A stretch of DNA of 64,000 nucleotides, from contig NZ_JACBNX010000018.1 of the NCBI RefSeq assembly GCF_013403875.1, positions 1-64,000 of the forward strand, written 5' to 3'. This stretch comes from Burkholderia guangdongensis (GTDB lineage: Bacteria > Pseudomonadota > Gammaproteobacteria > Burkholderiales > Burkholderiaceae). Of the stretch, positions 1-13,325 are shown piece after piece. How positions within the stretch are numbered: the first letter of the stretch is position 1; each line of letters begins with the position of its first letter. Under the pieces are notes generated by a model. The model had not been told where the DNA came from. It did not search any database and saw only the letters and a program-made list of their open reading frames with translations. Made by a program: the position numbers and the translations under genes.

Positions 1-580
<580 letters not shown>

Positions 581-608
<28 letters not shown>

Positions 609-1660
609 TCGGGCCACGCGAGCGCATCCCAATCGACCGCGCGATAGGCCGCATCGACCGCCGCGATGTCGGCCGCGTGCTCGCTCGCATGCATCCCGCG
701 CAGCGTGTCGGGCACGTCGAGCGCGAGCGGCACGCAATGCGGATAGTCGCGCACGCGCAATGCCGGCTCGATTGTCGTGAAGCACGCGAGCGTCGGCACG
801 TCGAAGCCGTCGGCGACGTGCAGTGCCGCGCTGTCCGCGGAGAACAGCATCCGCGCGCCCGCGATCCACGCGATGAAATGCGCGGTGTCGGGCGCGTGGC
901 CGCTGACGTCGACGTACGCCGGATGCGCGAGCGGGCCGAAGCCGACGATCAGCATCCGGTAGCGCGCCGCGAGCCGGTCGACGAGCGCCGCGCGCAGCGC
1001 GGGCGGCACGCTGCGCACCGCGGTGCTCGCGGATGGGCAGAACAGCACGTACGGCCGGTCACGCCATGCATCGGGCAGCGTGGGCAGCGTCAGCCGCGCG
1101 AGCCAGCGGTTGCGCTTCTCGGCGGTGGAGATCGCGGCCGGATCGACGCCGAGCGCCGTGAAGAAGAAATCGATCATCGGCAGGCGCGCGAAATCCCGCC
1201 AGTACACCTGATTGCCGAGATCGACGCACGGCTCGTTCGCGGGCAGCGCGTCGGCCGGCCACGGCAGCGGCCGCGACGGCGCGACGACGTCGCGCGCGAG
1301 CGCGTAGAGCGCCTCGACGTGGCGCGGCGCGCGGGCCGGTCGATAGAGCGTAAAGCGCAGCCCCGGATGCCGGTCGCGCAGCGCGGCGAGCGCCGCGAGG
1401 CCGATCACCGAATCGCCTAGCGCGACGCCCATCCCGTTGATCACGTGCACGTGCGGCGTGCCGTCGTACGCGAGCCTGAACGGCCGGTGCGCGGCGTGCA
1501 GCAGCCCGAGCGCGGGCGCGGCCGGCACGTGGCCGACGACCTCGACGCCGGCGCGCTCGAGGTCGTACGGCGCGACGAGCGTGCGGTCCGGCGCGAGCAG
1601 CGTGCCGGGCCACGCGAGCGCCGCGTCGTGCGTCAGCGCGGGTATCGCCTGCACGGGCAT
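581..1660 (-). CDS. GT9-like (heptosyltransferase-fold) glycosyltransferase
   Basis: A 359-residue protein with the two-lobed look of glycosyltransferase family 9 (ADP-heptose:LPS heptosyltransferases). An N-lobe GMGVALGDSVIGLAAL segment lies near residues 76-91. A central YVLFCPSAS strand follows near 204. A C-lobe FSADSAALHVADGFDVPT segment near 273-290 matches the usual donor-binding region, where a served sugar nucleotide sits. There is no signal peptide and it should act in the cytoplasm or at the inner membrane face. Its start follows the stop of the upstream TPP enzyme after only three bases, so the two are probably translated together. The acceptor and donor cannot be told from sequence, and a cell-surface polysaccharide role is an inference. 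Confidence 0.72.
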
Positions 1661-1663
1661 CGG

Positions 1664-3388
1664 CTATGCGCCGCCGCGCGCGCGGCGGCCCTGCTCGCGG
1701 ATCTGCTCGAGCGTCGCCGATGGCGTGCTCGCATCCTGCGGCACGCGGATCTCGATCAGCGCGGGCAGTCCGCACGTCAGTGCGCGATCGAGCGCGCTCG
1801 CGAAGTCCGCGGTGCGCTCGATCGTCTCGCCGTGCGCACCGAACGCGCGCGCGTACGCGGCGAAATCCGGATTCGTGAGGCCGGTGCCGTGCACGCGCCC
1901 CGGGTAATTGCGTTCCTGATGCATCCGGATCGTCCCGTAATGCCCGTTGTTGACGACGATCACGACGATGTTCAGCCCGTACTGCATTGCGGTTGCGAGC
2001 TCGTTGCCGGCCATCATGAAGCAGCCGTCGCCGGCGAGCGCGACGACGGGCCGTTGTGGATACAACGACTTCGCGGCGAGCGCGGCCGGCACGCCGTAGC
2101 CCATCGCGCCGCTCGTCGGCGCGAGCTGCGAGCGGAAGTGCCGGTACGCGAAATGGCGATGCAGCCAGGTCGCGTAGTTGCCCGCGCCGTTCGTCACGAT
2201 CGCGTCGTGCGGCAGGCGCTCGCGCAGTTGCTTCATCACGTCGCCGAGCTGCACGTCGCCCGGCATCGGCAGCGGTGCGTGCCACGCGAGATACGCGCGG
2301 TGCGCGTCGGCTGCGCTGCCGGCCCAGGCCGGCGATTCCGGCGACCCGGGCGACCCGGGCGGCTCGAGCGCCGCGAGCAGCGACGCGATCTCCGGCATCC
2401 CGGACACGATCGGCAGGTCGGCCGCATACACGCGCCCGAGCTCGTCCGCGCCCTGATGCACGTGGATCAGCGTTTGGCGAGTCTTCGGGATGTCGAGCAG
2501 CGTGTAGCCGCCCGTCGTCGCCTCGCCGAGCCGCGGGCCGAGCGCGAACAGCAGGTCGGCATTGCCGATCCGCTTCGCGAGCGCCGGATTCAGGCCGAGG
2601 CCGACGTCGCCCGCGTAGTTCGGATGCGCGTTGTCGAACGTGTCCTGATAGCGGAACGCGCACGCGATGGGCAACTGCCAGCGCTCGACGAACGTGCGCA
2701 GGTCCGCGCAGGCCTCGGGCGTCCAGCCACTGCCGCCGACGAGCAGGAACGGCCGCTCGGCGCGCGCGAGCCGCTCGCGCAGCTCGGCGACCTGCGCGGC
2801 CGACGGCGCCGCGACGATGCGCTTCGCGGCGGGCGCGACGGGCTGCGGCGCGCACGCGTCGGACAGCACGTCCTCGGGCAGCGCGAGCACGACGGGGCCG
2901 GGCCGGCCGGACATCGCGACGTGGAACGCGTGGCTCAGGTATTCGGGGATGCGGCGCGCGTCGTCGATCTGCGCGACCCACTTCGCCATCTGGCCGAACA
3001 TGCGCCGGTAGTCGATCTCCTGGAACGCCTCGCGGTCGAGATGCTCGCGCGCGCACTGGCCGATGAACAGGATCATCGGCGTCGAGTCCTGGAACGCGGT
3101 GTGCACGCCGATCGACGCGTGCGTCGCGCCGGGGCCGCGCGTGACGAACGCGACGCCGGGCCGGCCGGTCAGCTTGCCGACCGCTTCGGCCATGTTCGCG
3201 GCCGCGGCTTCGTGGCGGCAGACGACGGTCTGGATGCGGGCGGTGTCGTCGGCGAGCGCGTCGAGCACCGCGAGAAAGCTCTCGCCGGGCACGCAGAACA
3301 CGCGCTCGACGCGATTCGCGAGCAGGGCATCGACGACGAGACGCGCGCCGGTCGTCGCGCGCGATTCGGAATCCGGGGAGTTCGGCAT
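1664..3388 (-). CDS. Thiamine-diphosphate enzyme, acetolactate synthase-like
   Basis: A 574-residue TPP-dependent enzyme of the acetolactate synthase / pyruvate decarboxylase superfamily. The catalytic glutamate that activates TPP is in VVCRHEAAAANMAEA (Glu60). The TPP/Mg motif starts GDGCFMMAGNELATAMQYG at residue 453 and ends with the NN pair at 480-481. The start at MPNSPDSES is chosen because the TPP N-domain begins there. The longer open frame to 3535 adds a basic, uncharacteristic leader. No acetolactate synthase small subunit is adjacent, so anabolic IlvB is unlikely and the true 2-oxoacid substrate is open. It is followed three bases later by a GT9-like glycosyltransferase, an odd pairing that suggests a role outside branched-chain amino acid synthesis. 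Confidence 0.82.
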   Translation of the reverse strand: MPNSPDSESRATTGARLVVDALLANRVERVFCVPGESFLAVLDALADDTARIQTVVCRHEAAAANMAEAVGKLTGRPGVAFVTRGPGATHASIGVHTAFQDSTPMILFIGQCAREHLDREAFQEIDYRRMFGQMAKWVAQIDDARRIPEYLSHAFHVAMSGRPGPVVLALPEDVLSDACAPQPVAPAAKRIVAAPSAAQVAELRERLARAERPFLLVGGSGWTPEACADLRTFVERWQLPIACAFRYQDTFDNAHPNYAGDVGLGLNPALAKRIGNADLLFALGPRLGEATTGGYTLLDIPKTRQTLIHVHQGADELGRVYAADLPIVSGMPEIASLLAALEPPGSPGSPESPAWAGSAADAHRAYLAWHAPLPMPGDVQLGDVMKQLRERLPHDAIVTNGAGNYATWLHRHFAYRHFRSQLAPTSGAMGYGVPAALAAKSLYPQRPVVALAGDGCFMMAGNELATAMQYGLNIVVIVVNNGHYGTIRMHQERNYPGRVHGTGLTNPDFAAYARAFGAHGETIERTADFASALDRALTCGLPALIEIRVPQDASTPSATLEQIREQGRRARGGA

Positions 3389-3555
3389 GTGACGCGGGCC
3401 TCGGGCGTGATGGGGGTGACGGGCGTGAAGGGACGGATAGCTTACGCCGGATGACGACGCGCAGGGAAGGCGGCGGAGTGAGGCGGCGGAGGGCGGCGGC
3501 GCGCTCGCGTAAAATTGCGCACTTCGCGTTTTCAACCCTGACCGTCACTGTCCCG

Positions 3556-4944
3556 ATGCAACCCGCTTCCCTCGTCCAACCCGCCGCCGACGATGCCGAC
3601 GTCGCCGATGTCACCCGCGACCTGGTCTACGGCCCCGACGACCGGCCCGCGCCGGCGATCGCGTTCGTCGCCGCGCTGCAGCACCTGCTGGCCATCCTGG
3701 TGCCGATCGTCACGCCCGGCCTGCTGATCTGCCAGGCGCTGAACGTGTCCAGCCGCGATACCACGCTGATCGTATCGATGTCGCTAGTGATCTCCGGCAT
3801 CGCGACGTTCCTGCAATGCAGGCGCTTCGGCCCGCTGGGCGCGGGCCTGCTGATCGTTCAGGGCACCAGCTTCAACTTCGTCGGCCCGCTGATCGCCGGC
3901 GGCAGCCTGATGGTCAAGCAGGGCACGCCGGTCGAAACCGTGATGGCCGCGATTTTCGGCGTCGTGATCGCCGGCTCGTTCGTCGAGATGAGCGTTTCCC
4001 GCATCCTGCCGTTCGTCAAGCGCCTGATCACGCCGCTCGTCACCGGCATCGTGGTGCTGCTGATCGGTCTCACGCTGATCAAGGTCGGCCTCGTCAGCAT
4101 GGGCGGCGGCTACGGCGCGATGGCCAAGGGCACGTTCGCCAACGCGGACAACCTGACCCTTTCCGGCCTGGTGCTCGGCACGATCATCGTGCTGAACCGG
4201 GTGCCCATCGTCTGGGTGCGCAGCACCGCGCTCGTGATCGCGCTCGCGATCGGCTATCTCGCGGCCGCCGCGATGGGCCGCCTCGATTTCACCGGCGTGC
4301 ACGAAGCCGCGCTGTTTCAGATTCCGACCCCGTTGCACTTCGGCCTGGGCTTCTCGTGGTCGCTGTTCGTGCCGATGCTGATCATCTATCTGGTCACGTC
4401 GCTGGAAGCGATCGGCGACGTCACCGCGACCAGCAAGATCTCGAAAGAGCCCGTCGAGGGCGCGCTGTGGATGCAGCGGATCAAGGGCGGCGTGCTGGTC
4501 AACGGCGCGAACTCGCTGCTGGCCGGCATGTTCAACACGTTTCCGAGCTCCGTCTTCGCGCAGAACAACGGCGTGATTCAGCTGACCGGCATCGCGAGCC
4601 GCCACGTGGGCATCTGGATCGCGGGCATGCTCGTGGTGCTGGGCCTGTTTCCGCCGGTCGCGGGCGTGCTGCAGGCGGTGCCCGAGCCCGTGCTCGGCGG
4701 CGCCGCGATGGTGATGTTCGGTGCGGTGGCCGCGTCGGGCATCAACATCCTCGCCGGGGTCCGGCTGGATCGCCGCGCGCTGCTGATCGTCGCCGTGTCG
4801 CTGGCGCTGGGGCTGGGCGTGGCCCAGGTGCCGGAGATCCTCGCGCATCTGCCGCACGCGCTGAAAAGCGTGCTGGAATCGGGTGTTGCTACCGGCGGCA
4901 TCTGCGCGCTGGTGATGAACTGGTTCCTGCCGGAAACGAAATGA
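3556..4944 (+). CDS. NCS2-family nucleobase (xanthine/uracil-type) permease
   Basis: A 462-residue inner-membrane nucleobase:cation symporter-2 protein with about 12-14 hydrophobic segments. The family signature appears as SSVFAQNNGVIQLTG, with the substrate-binding Gln-Asn pair at 336-337. The conserved TM8 acid is in TSLEAIGDV (Glu284, Asp288). These are the positions that contact purines in XanQ/UapA. It probably imports xanthine, uric acid or uracil with protons. The start at MQPASLVQ is chosen over a longer frame whose first 35 residues are Arg-rich and lack a ribosome site. It faces away from the TPP gene and converges on a BON-domain gene. Confidence 0.88.
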   Translation: MQPASLVQPAADDADVADVTRDLVYGPDDRPAPAIAFVAALQHLLAILVPIVTPGLLICQALNVSSRDTTLIVSMSLVISGIATFLQCRRFGPLGAGLLIVQGTSFNFVGPLIAGGSLMVKQGTPVETVMAAIFGVVIAGSFVEMSVSRILPFVKRLITPLVTGIVVLLIGLTLIKVGLVSMGGGYGAMAKGTFANADNLTLSGLVLGTIIVLNRVPIVWVRSTALVIALAIGYLAAAAMGRLDFTGVHEAALFQIPTPLHFGLGFSWSLFVPMLIIYLVTSLEAIGDVTATSKISKEPVEGALWMQRIKGGVLVNGANSLLAGMFNTFPSSVFAQNNGVIQLTGIASRHVGIWIAGMLVVLGLFPPVAGVLQAVPEPVLGGAAMVMFGAVAASGINILAGVRLDRRALLIVAVSLALGLGVAQVPEILAHLPHALKSVLESGVATGGICALVMNWFLPETK

Positions 4945-5006
4945 TGCATTGATCTCGCGGCGAGGCAGGGCGGAAGGCTCATGGATCGAACGGGCGCCTT
5001 TCGCGC

Positions 5007-5381
5007 TCACTGCCCGCCTTCCGGCAATCGCAACTCGAGATTGCTCGTCACCGAGGTCACGCCGGGCACCTGGCGAGCCGCCTCCACGGCGGCCTTGTCC
5101 TGCGACTCGTCGGTGATCAATCCGGCCAGCGTGACCGCGCCCGTCTTTGCCTTGGCGAACACGGTGACTTGCGCACCGGCGATGCCGGGCGTCTTCATGA
5201 GCGCCTGACGGACCTTCTTCGCGAACGCGCGGTTCGCTGCGCGCTCGACTTTCTTTGCCGCGTGAGGCGACATCGCCGCGAGTTGGGCCGTTTGCGCTTC
5301 GGGCGTATCGGATTGCGCGTAACACGTTGCGGACGACAACGCGACGATGCCGGCAACGGCAATCATGAAACGTATCTTCAT
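5007..5381 (-). CDS. Periplasmic BON-domain protein
   Basis: A 124-residue secreted protein. A signal peptide MKIRFMIAVAGIVALSSATCYA is followed by a polar linker. A C-terminal BON (OsmY/transport-associated) domain covers roughly residues 48-120, with the pattern VRQALMKTPGI, VTVFAKAKTGAVTLAG and the closing AAVEAARQVPGV hydrophobic core. BON domains bind lipids or stabilise envelopes, and OsmY-type proteins are stress-induced periplasmic chaperones. The start at the second of two adjacent ATGs gives the better spacing from a GGAGAGG ribosome site. It is monocistronic and convergent with the permease. Confidence 0.8.
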   Translation of the reverse strand: MKIRFMIAVAGIVALSSATCYAQSDTPEAQTAQLAAMSPHAAKKVERAANRAFAKKVRQALMKTPGIAGAQVTVFAKAKTGAVTLAGLITDESQDKAAVEAARQVPGVTSVTSNLELRLPEGGQ

Positions 5382-5755
5382 CATCCTCTCCTCGACAAGA
5401 ACGAACAGGAAACACTCGAGCCGTTCAAGAACCGGCCCGAAACGTCGCTGCATTCCAAACAGCGTCCCACGTCGAGATAACCGTCAGTGCGTGACTTTTA
5501 TTCCGTGGGGGTTGCCTTCGACGTGGATGACGCTCGGTTTCGTGCTCGTCGCACCGTCGCCGAGGCGATGCCGCAGGCGACCTCTGGACGGGTGCCGCGG
5601 GTTTTGATGGGGCGCTGGCTAAGGAGAAGGGCGTGTCAGGGTGCGTGCATGTGTCACGGTTGGGTGGCTTGATTTTCAGACCAGTCTGATGGTTGTGCTC
5701 CATGTTTTTGTTTAGCCTCGTTTTCGATCGAAAAGCAGGAAGACATGGAGGATTG
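5382..5755. other. Intergenic stretch, no gene recognised
   Basis: About 370 bases between the BON gene and the toxin-like gene. The right-hand end becomes clearly richer in A+T from about 5,640 and ends in a good GGAGGATTG ribosome site for the next gene. I see no conserved RNA or terminator. Confidence 0.5.
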
Positions 5756-6202
5756 ATGCATATTTGCAAGTTCGAGCTGAATGGCGAGCCGATGAGTGTG
5801 TTCGAGATTGCGGGACGCAAGTTTCCGGCGTTTTCGGGCGAGTCGCCTTATACCAATAAACGAGCGTATGCGTGCGTGGTCAATAAGGGGCCGCTGCCGG
5901 CGGGAACGTACTACATTGTGGATCGAAAATCGGGTGGACGGCTTGGCTGGTTATGGGACGCAATATCGAGTCATGACGACTGGTTTGCGCTGTATGCCGA
6001 TGACGGTCGGATCGACGATGAGCTTTTCTGTGATGGTGTGAAGCGCGGGAGTTTCAGGTTGCATAGCGGCCGAGTCAGCAAGGGGTGCATTACGATTCCG
6101 AATCAGGCCGACTTCAATGTGATCAGAGGAATATTGCGTGGGATGTCGGCGTATATTCCAAGGACAGATATCGGCTGCTATGGAAAGGTGATCATCAAGT
6201 GA
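5756..6202 (+). CDS. DUF2778 / Tlde1-like L,D-transpeptidase-fold protein (probable T6SS toxin)
   Basis: A 148-residue protein with the layout of the DUF2778/Tlde1 family. It opens with FELNGEPMSVFEIAGRKFPA followed by FSGESPYTN, then GPLPAGTYYIVDRKSGG, WFALYADDG and a catalytic-looking RLHSGRVSKGCITI block with His103, Ser108 and Cys111. Tlde1 proteins are type VI secretion effectors that remodel peptidoglycan by L,D-carboxypeptidase and L,D-transpeptidase exchange activity in the target periplasm. No secretion genes are nearby, so delivery is inferred from the family. The start follows a strong GGAGG site. The next gene overlaps its stop by four bases and encodes a small membrane protein, the arrangement expected of toxin and immunity. 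Base composition is visibly lower in G+C than its neighbours. Confidence 0.8.
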   Translation: MHICKFELNGEPMSVFEIAGRKFPAFSGESPYTNKRAYACVVNKGPLPAGTYYIVDRKSGGRLGWLWDAISSHDDWFALYADDGRIDDELFCDGVKRGSFRLHSGRVSKGCITIPNQADFNVIRGILRGMSAYIPRTDIGCYGKVIIK

Positions 6203-6498
6203 AATGCATTTTCCGAAGCGCTATATGGGCGCTCTTCATTTTTTTTCTGATGATCGCGTATATTTTTACGTGGACCCACACTGAAGATATATTTCCTCAC
6301 TACGCCGCATTGGTCCCGGTGGCCCATGCAATCGTGGAGTGGATGCCTTGGTCCCATCACACGCCCGAAGAAGTGGACTCGGTCTATCTGCTGCTTGGGG
6401 CATTCGTCACGGTTGCACCCGTTACCATCGCGGGCCAACTGTTATGGCGGTTCCGGCGCCATGGACTCGCGCTGTTTCGTCGAGTCGGCCGCATGTAG
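6199..6498 (+). CDS. Small membrane protein, probable immunity partner of the DUF2778 toxin
   Basis: A 99-residue protein starting at GTG within a GTGA overlap with the preceding stop, so it is translationally coupled. Two membrane segments are visible, near residues 7-24 (AIWALFIFFLMIAYIF) and 60-80 (SVYLLLGAFVTVAPVTIAG). Between them lies a roughly 35-residue loop that would probably face the periplasm, where a peptidoglycan-acting toxin would need to be blocked. The C-terminus is basic (RFRRHGLALFRRVGR). I do not recognise the family. The immunity role is inferred only from coupling and position. Confidence 0.65.
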   Translation: MKCIFRSAIWALFIFFLMIAYIFTWTHTEDIFPHYAALVPVAHAIVEWMPWSHHTPEEVDSVYLLLGAFVTVAPVTIAGQLLWRFRRHGLALFRRVGRM

Positions 6499-6537
6499 TC
6501 GCGCATGGTCCGGGTCCCTGCGCGGCTATCCGAAGTT

Positions 6538-7662
6538 CTAGCGCGCCTGCAGCGGCAGGCAGGCGGTGAGCCACGCGGGCGGATTCGGGGATAGCTGCCG
6601 CGCAACGCGCGCATAGCGCCCGTCGATCCGCGCGGCCAGATGAAACAGCTCGGCCGCGCCTTTCGGGTCCCATGGCCCCGCGTAGCCCGGCAGGCCGGCG
6701 TCGCGGCGCTTCGCGTCGAACGCGACCGTCGAATGCACGAATTCCTCGTGCGTCTTTTCGCCGAGCGCGTACGGCTGGAGCCAGTCGAGCGCGGCCGCGA
6801 GCGTCGCGCCGTTCGCGCCGCGCTCGCGCAGCCAGTTGCGGTTGAAGCGGCGCGCGGCAAGCGCGGCCGTCACGAGCGGCTGCAGGTCGTACACCACGTA
6901 GTGCAGCGCGTCGCGCTCGCCGAAGTCGACGGTGACGCCGTCCGGGCCGATGTTGTCCGCCAGGTGCTCGATGAACAGCCGCTGCGCGGCCTTCATCATC
7001 CGCCGGTCGCCGAGCGTGAACGCCGCGAGCGAGATCAGCTTGATCCGGTGGCTCTGCCAGTTGTTGCGCCACGTGCCCGCGAGCGGCCGCCGCTGCGCGT
7101 CGATCCGCGCGACGTAGCCCGCGCCGAGCTTCGCGACGAATGCCGCCGCCGCGTTGCGCGTCTTCACGGTGAGCGCGCTCGCGGTCATGTCGTACGCGAG
7201 GATCAGGCTGTCGAAGTGCGTCTCGTCGATCGGGTTGAAGCTCGGCTGGTAGGTCGTGACCCACGCGTACAGGAAGCGGTCGACGAACTGCAGATAGCGG
7301 ACATCGTTCGTCACGCGCCACGCGAGCGCCGCGTCGCGCATCAGATCCATGTCCTTCAGCGCGTCGACGCTCTGGTCGTAGATGCCTTCGTGCGGCAGCG
7401 TGCCTTCGGTGTGCACGCGCGGCATCGCCTTCGGCGGGTCGGACAGGTGCGCGTCGACGCCGCGAATCAGCGCCTGCACGCCCGGCTCCCCCTGCGTCGT
7501 CTCACTCGCCTGCAGCGCGGGCGCCGCGCAGAAATTCATCGCCGCGTGCGCGGCTTGCGGTATGCCGAGCGCGGCGGCGCCGACGGCGAGCGACGTCACG
7601 AACACCGGCACGAGCGCGCGCGCGCGTCGCGCGCCGCGGCCCGGGAACATCAGACGCACCAT
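6538..7662 (-). CDS. Secreted alginate-lyase-family protein
   Basis: A 374-residue exported protein. The start MVRLMFPGRGARRARA gives a basic n-region, a hydrophobic core and a cleavage site near AAHAAMN. The mature part resembles the alginate lyase (alpha/alpha toroid, PF05426) fold. Conserved stretches include THFDSLILAYD, GTWRNNWQSHRIKLISLAA and DGVTVDFGERDALHYVVYD, with the Asn-Asn-Trp-x-Ser-His motif expected in the active groove. It probably cleaves or binds an acidic polysaccharide in the periplasm. The substrate need not be alginate. It stands alone, with no exopolysaccharide genes beside it. Confidence 0.75.
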   Translation of the reverse strand: MVRLMFPGRGARRARALVPVFVTSLAVGAAALGIPQAAHAAMNFCAAPALQASETTQGEPGVQALIRGVDAHLSDPPKAMPRVHTEGTLPHEGIYDQSVDALKDMDLMRDAALAWRVTNDVRYLQFVDRFLYAWVTTYQPSFNPIDETHFDSLILAYDMTASALTVKTRNAAAAFVAKLGAGYVARIDAQRRPLAGTWRNNWQSHRIKLISLAAFTLGDRRMMKAAQRLFIEHLADNIGPDGVTVDFGERDALHYVVYDLQPLVTAALAARRFNRNWLRERGANGATLAAALDWLQPYALGEKTHEEFVHSTVAFDAKRRDAGLPGYAGPWDPKGAAELFHLAARIDGRYARVARQLSPNPPAWLTACLPLQAR

Positions 7663-7800
7663 GCGGAACTCCTTGATTGGCTGGAGCGAGGACTGAGATG
7701 TTATCCGGACTTGGGGGTAAACGCTAAACACCGCACGCAACTTCACATTGCGTGCGGTGCGCGATCGACACGCGATGCGTGAACCGATCGCCCGCGCGCG

Positions 7801-10728
<2,928 letters not shown>

Positions 10729-10804
10729 GGCGTGACTCTGGTCCCATGCGGTGCGCGGCCGGGCCATCCGGGCCCGGCGCGCCGCGCGGTTCGGGGGTAG
10801 GGGG

Positions 10805-11185
10805 TTAGTCGATCAGCTTGCCGTAGGCCGCCGCGTCGATCAGCTTGTCGGTCGATGCGCCGTCGGCGAGCTTGATCTTGAACAGCCAGCTCGCGTACGC
10901 GTCCGCGTTGACCTCGTCCGGCGTGTCGGCGATCGACGTGTTCACTTCGACGATCTCGCCCGACACCGGCGAGTAGATGTCGGACGCGGCCTTCACCGAC
11001 TCGACGACGCCGACCGCGTCGCCCGCCGACACGGACTTGCCGACTTCCGGCAGCTCGAGGAAGACGATGTCGCCGAGCGTGCTCTGCGCGTGATCGGTGA
11101 TGCCGACCGTCAGCGTGCCGTCCGCTTCGGTGCGGATCCACTCGTGCTCATCGGTGTATTTCAGATCGGCCGGGACGTTGCTCAT
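10805..11185 (-). CDS. gcvH: Glycine cleavage system H protein
   Basis: A 126-residue lipoyl-carrier protein that shuttles the aminomethyl intermediate between GcvP, GcvT and lipoamide dehydrogenase. The lipoylation site is Lys65 in VVESVKAASDIYSPVSGE, and the N-terminus KYTDEHEWIR is diagnostic. A clear GGAGCAAT ribosome site precedes the start. It lies between gcvT and gcvP in the same orientation. Confidence 0.98.
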   Translation of the reverse strand: MSNVPADLKYTDEHEWIRTEADGTLTVGITDHAQSTLGDIVFLELPEVGKSVSAGDAVGVVESVKAASDIYSPVSGEIVEVNTSIADTPDEVNADAYASWLFKIKLADGASTDKLIDAAAYGKLID

Positions 11186-11289
11186 CGGATTGCTCCTGGA
11201 TTGTGAAGGTGTTTCGTAGGGTTGCGGCGCGCCGCGCGGGCGCGCCAGTGTCGTGTCGCGGGACGGCGCGGCGCGGCATGCCGGGACGG

Positions 11290-12408
<1,119 letters not shown>

Positions 12409-12500
12409 CGAGGCCTCGGGCTGGCGCTTGCGCGCGGATCAAAACGGCGATGTGGTGGATCGCTCGCGGCACATGGCCTGCGGACGATTCGTTACATGCC

Positions 12501-12757
12501 CCTCTGTCCTCGATACCTGAGAGATTGCGCCGCGGGCTTCGAGCCCTGCGAACGCGCGCCCCTTCGGTGGGCAGCTTGCCGGCACTGCGCGATGCGCTGC
12601 CGGCTACTGCCGCTCTCCAGAGTGCGGGGAGCGCCTGCGATGCGTGCAGACGGGTTTCCCCGACGCGGCCGGTCCTTTTGCCTGAGAGTTTGCGGGTGTG
12701 CCCCTTCGGCGGCGCGACCGGCGTTGCTGCAGTGCGGTCACGCGCTCTCCCGACGCG
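12501..12757 (-). ncRNA. Tandem glycine riboswitch in the gcvT leader
   Basis: Read on the minus strand there are two consecutive copies of the glycine aptamer core. The upstream copy (about 12,661-12,757) has GGGAGAGCGCG, then CCGCCGAAGGGGCA, then CTCTCAGGCAAAAGGACC. The downstream copy (about 12,501-12,640) has CTGGAGAGCGG, CCCACCGAAGGGGCG and CTCTCAGGTATCGAGGAC. These are the signature P1/P3 elements of the glycine riboswitch, arranged as the classic cooperative pair. In most bacteria it turns on glycine cleavage when glycine is abundant. Ends are approximate. Confidence 0.93.
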
Positions 12758-12834
12758 TGCCGGCGACTGTACGCGAGCGCCGGAACGTTGTCAATTTGGA
12801 CAAATGGCCGTCGTGTGACGACAAGTGGGACGGC

Positions 12835-13215
12835 TTACTCGCCGATCGCGCGCGCGGCCGTGTCGAGCTCCTGGTTCAGCACGCGCTGCTCGTCGCCGGA
12901 CAGCCCGCCGCCGTGCTGCGCGGCCATGTCGTTCGCTTCCTGGCGGATCACGTCGAGCCGGCGATGCAGCGCCGCACCCTGCGGCGGCGGGTAGTAGCCG
13001 GCGTCGACGCGCGCGTCGATGCGGCGGCTCAGGTTGTCGATCCGCCCCTGGATCTGCTGCATCCGCTCGTACGCGGCGACCTGCGGATTCGGGCGCGGCG
13101 CGGGCGCGGGGGCCGGGGCCGGTGCGGGCGCCGGGCGCGGCGGCGGTGCGACGACGCAGGCGGCGAGCGATGTAACCAGCGCGCAGCACGCTGCTGCGCG
13201 AATCAGCCTTTGCAT
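12835..13215 (-). CDS. Small proline-rich lipoprotein, function unknown
   Basis: A 126-residue exported lipoprotein. The lipobox LAAC ends at Cys20 after a short basic and hydrophobic signal peptide. A (PA)n/PAPA linker covers about residues 25-42, long enough to span part of the envelope. The rest is polar and helical (YERMQQIQGRIDNLSRRID, then EQRVLNQELDTAARAIGE), with heptad-like spacing that suggests a coiled coil. Position +2 after the cysteine is Val, not Asp, so outer-membrane sorting is expected. It lies upstream of the gcv leader but is separately transcribed. No function is recognised. Confidence 0.8.
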   Translation of the reverse strand: MQRLIRAAACCALVTSLAACVVAPPPRPAPAPAPAPAPAPRPNPQVAAYERMQQIQGRIDNLSRRIDARVDAGYYPPPQGAALHRRLDVIRQEANDMAAQHGGGLSGDEQRVLNQELDTAARAIGE

Positions 13216-13325
13216 CTTGTTCTCCTGATGGATTTGGTGTGGGATCGTCTGTTCGGGAAACGTGTCAGCCCCGCTCGACGCTGACGCGCGCGCCGGGTGA
13301 TTTGTAACTGATTATTAGGCGCGGA

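Noticed and set aside
1664..3388. Anabolic acetolactate synthase IlvB
   Set aside because: No regulatory subunit ilvN/ilvH and no ilvC adjacent. The partner is a glycosyltransferase.
1059..3614. An 851-residue minus-strand open frame
   Set aside because: Arg/Ala-rich translation typical of a shadow frame. It overlaps the TPP enzyme and glycosyltransferase, which show family motifs.
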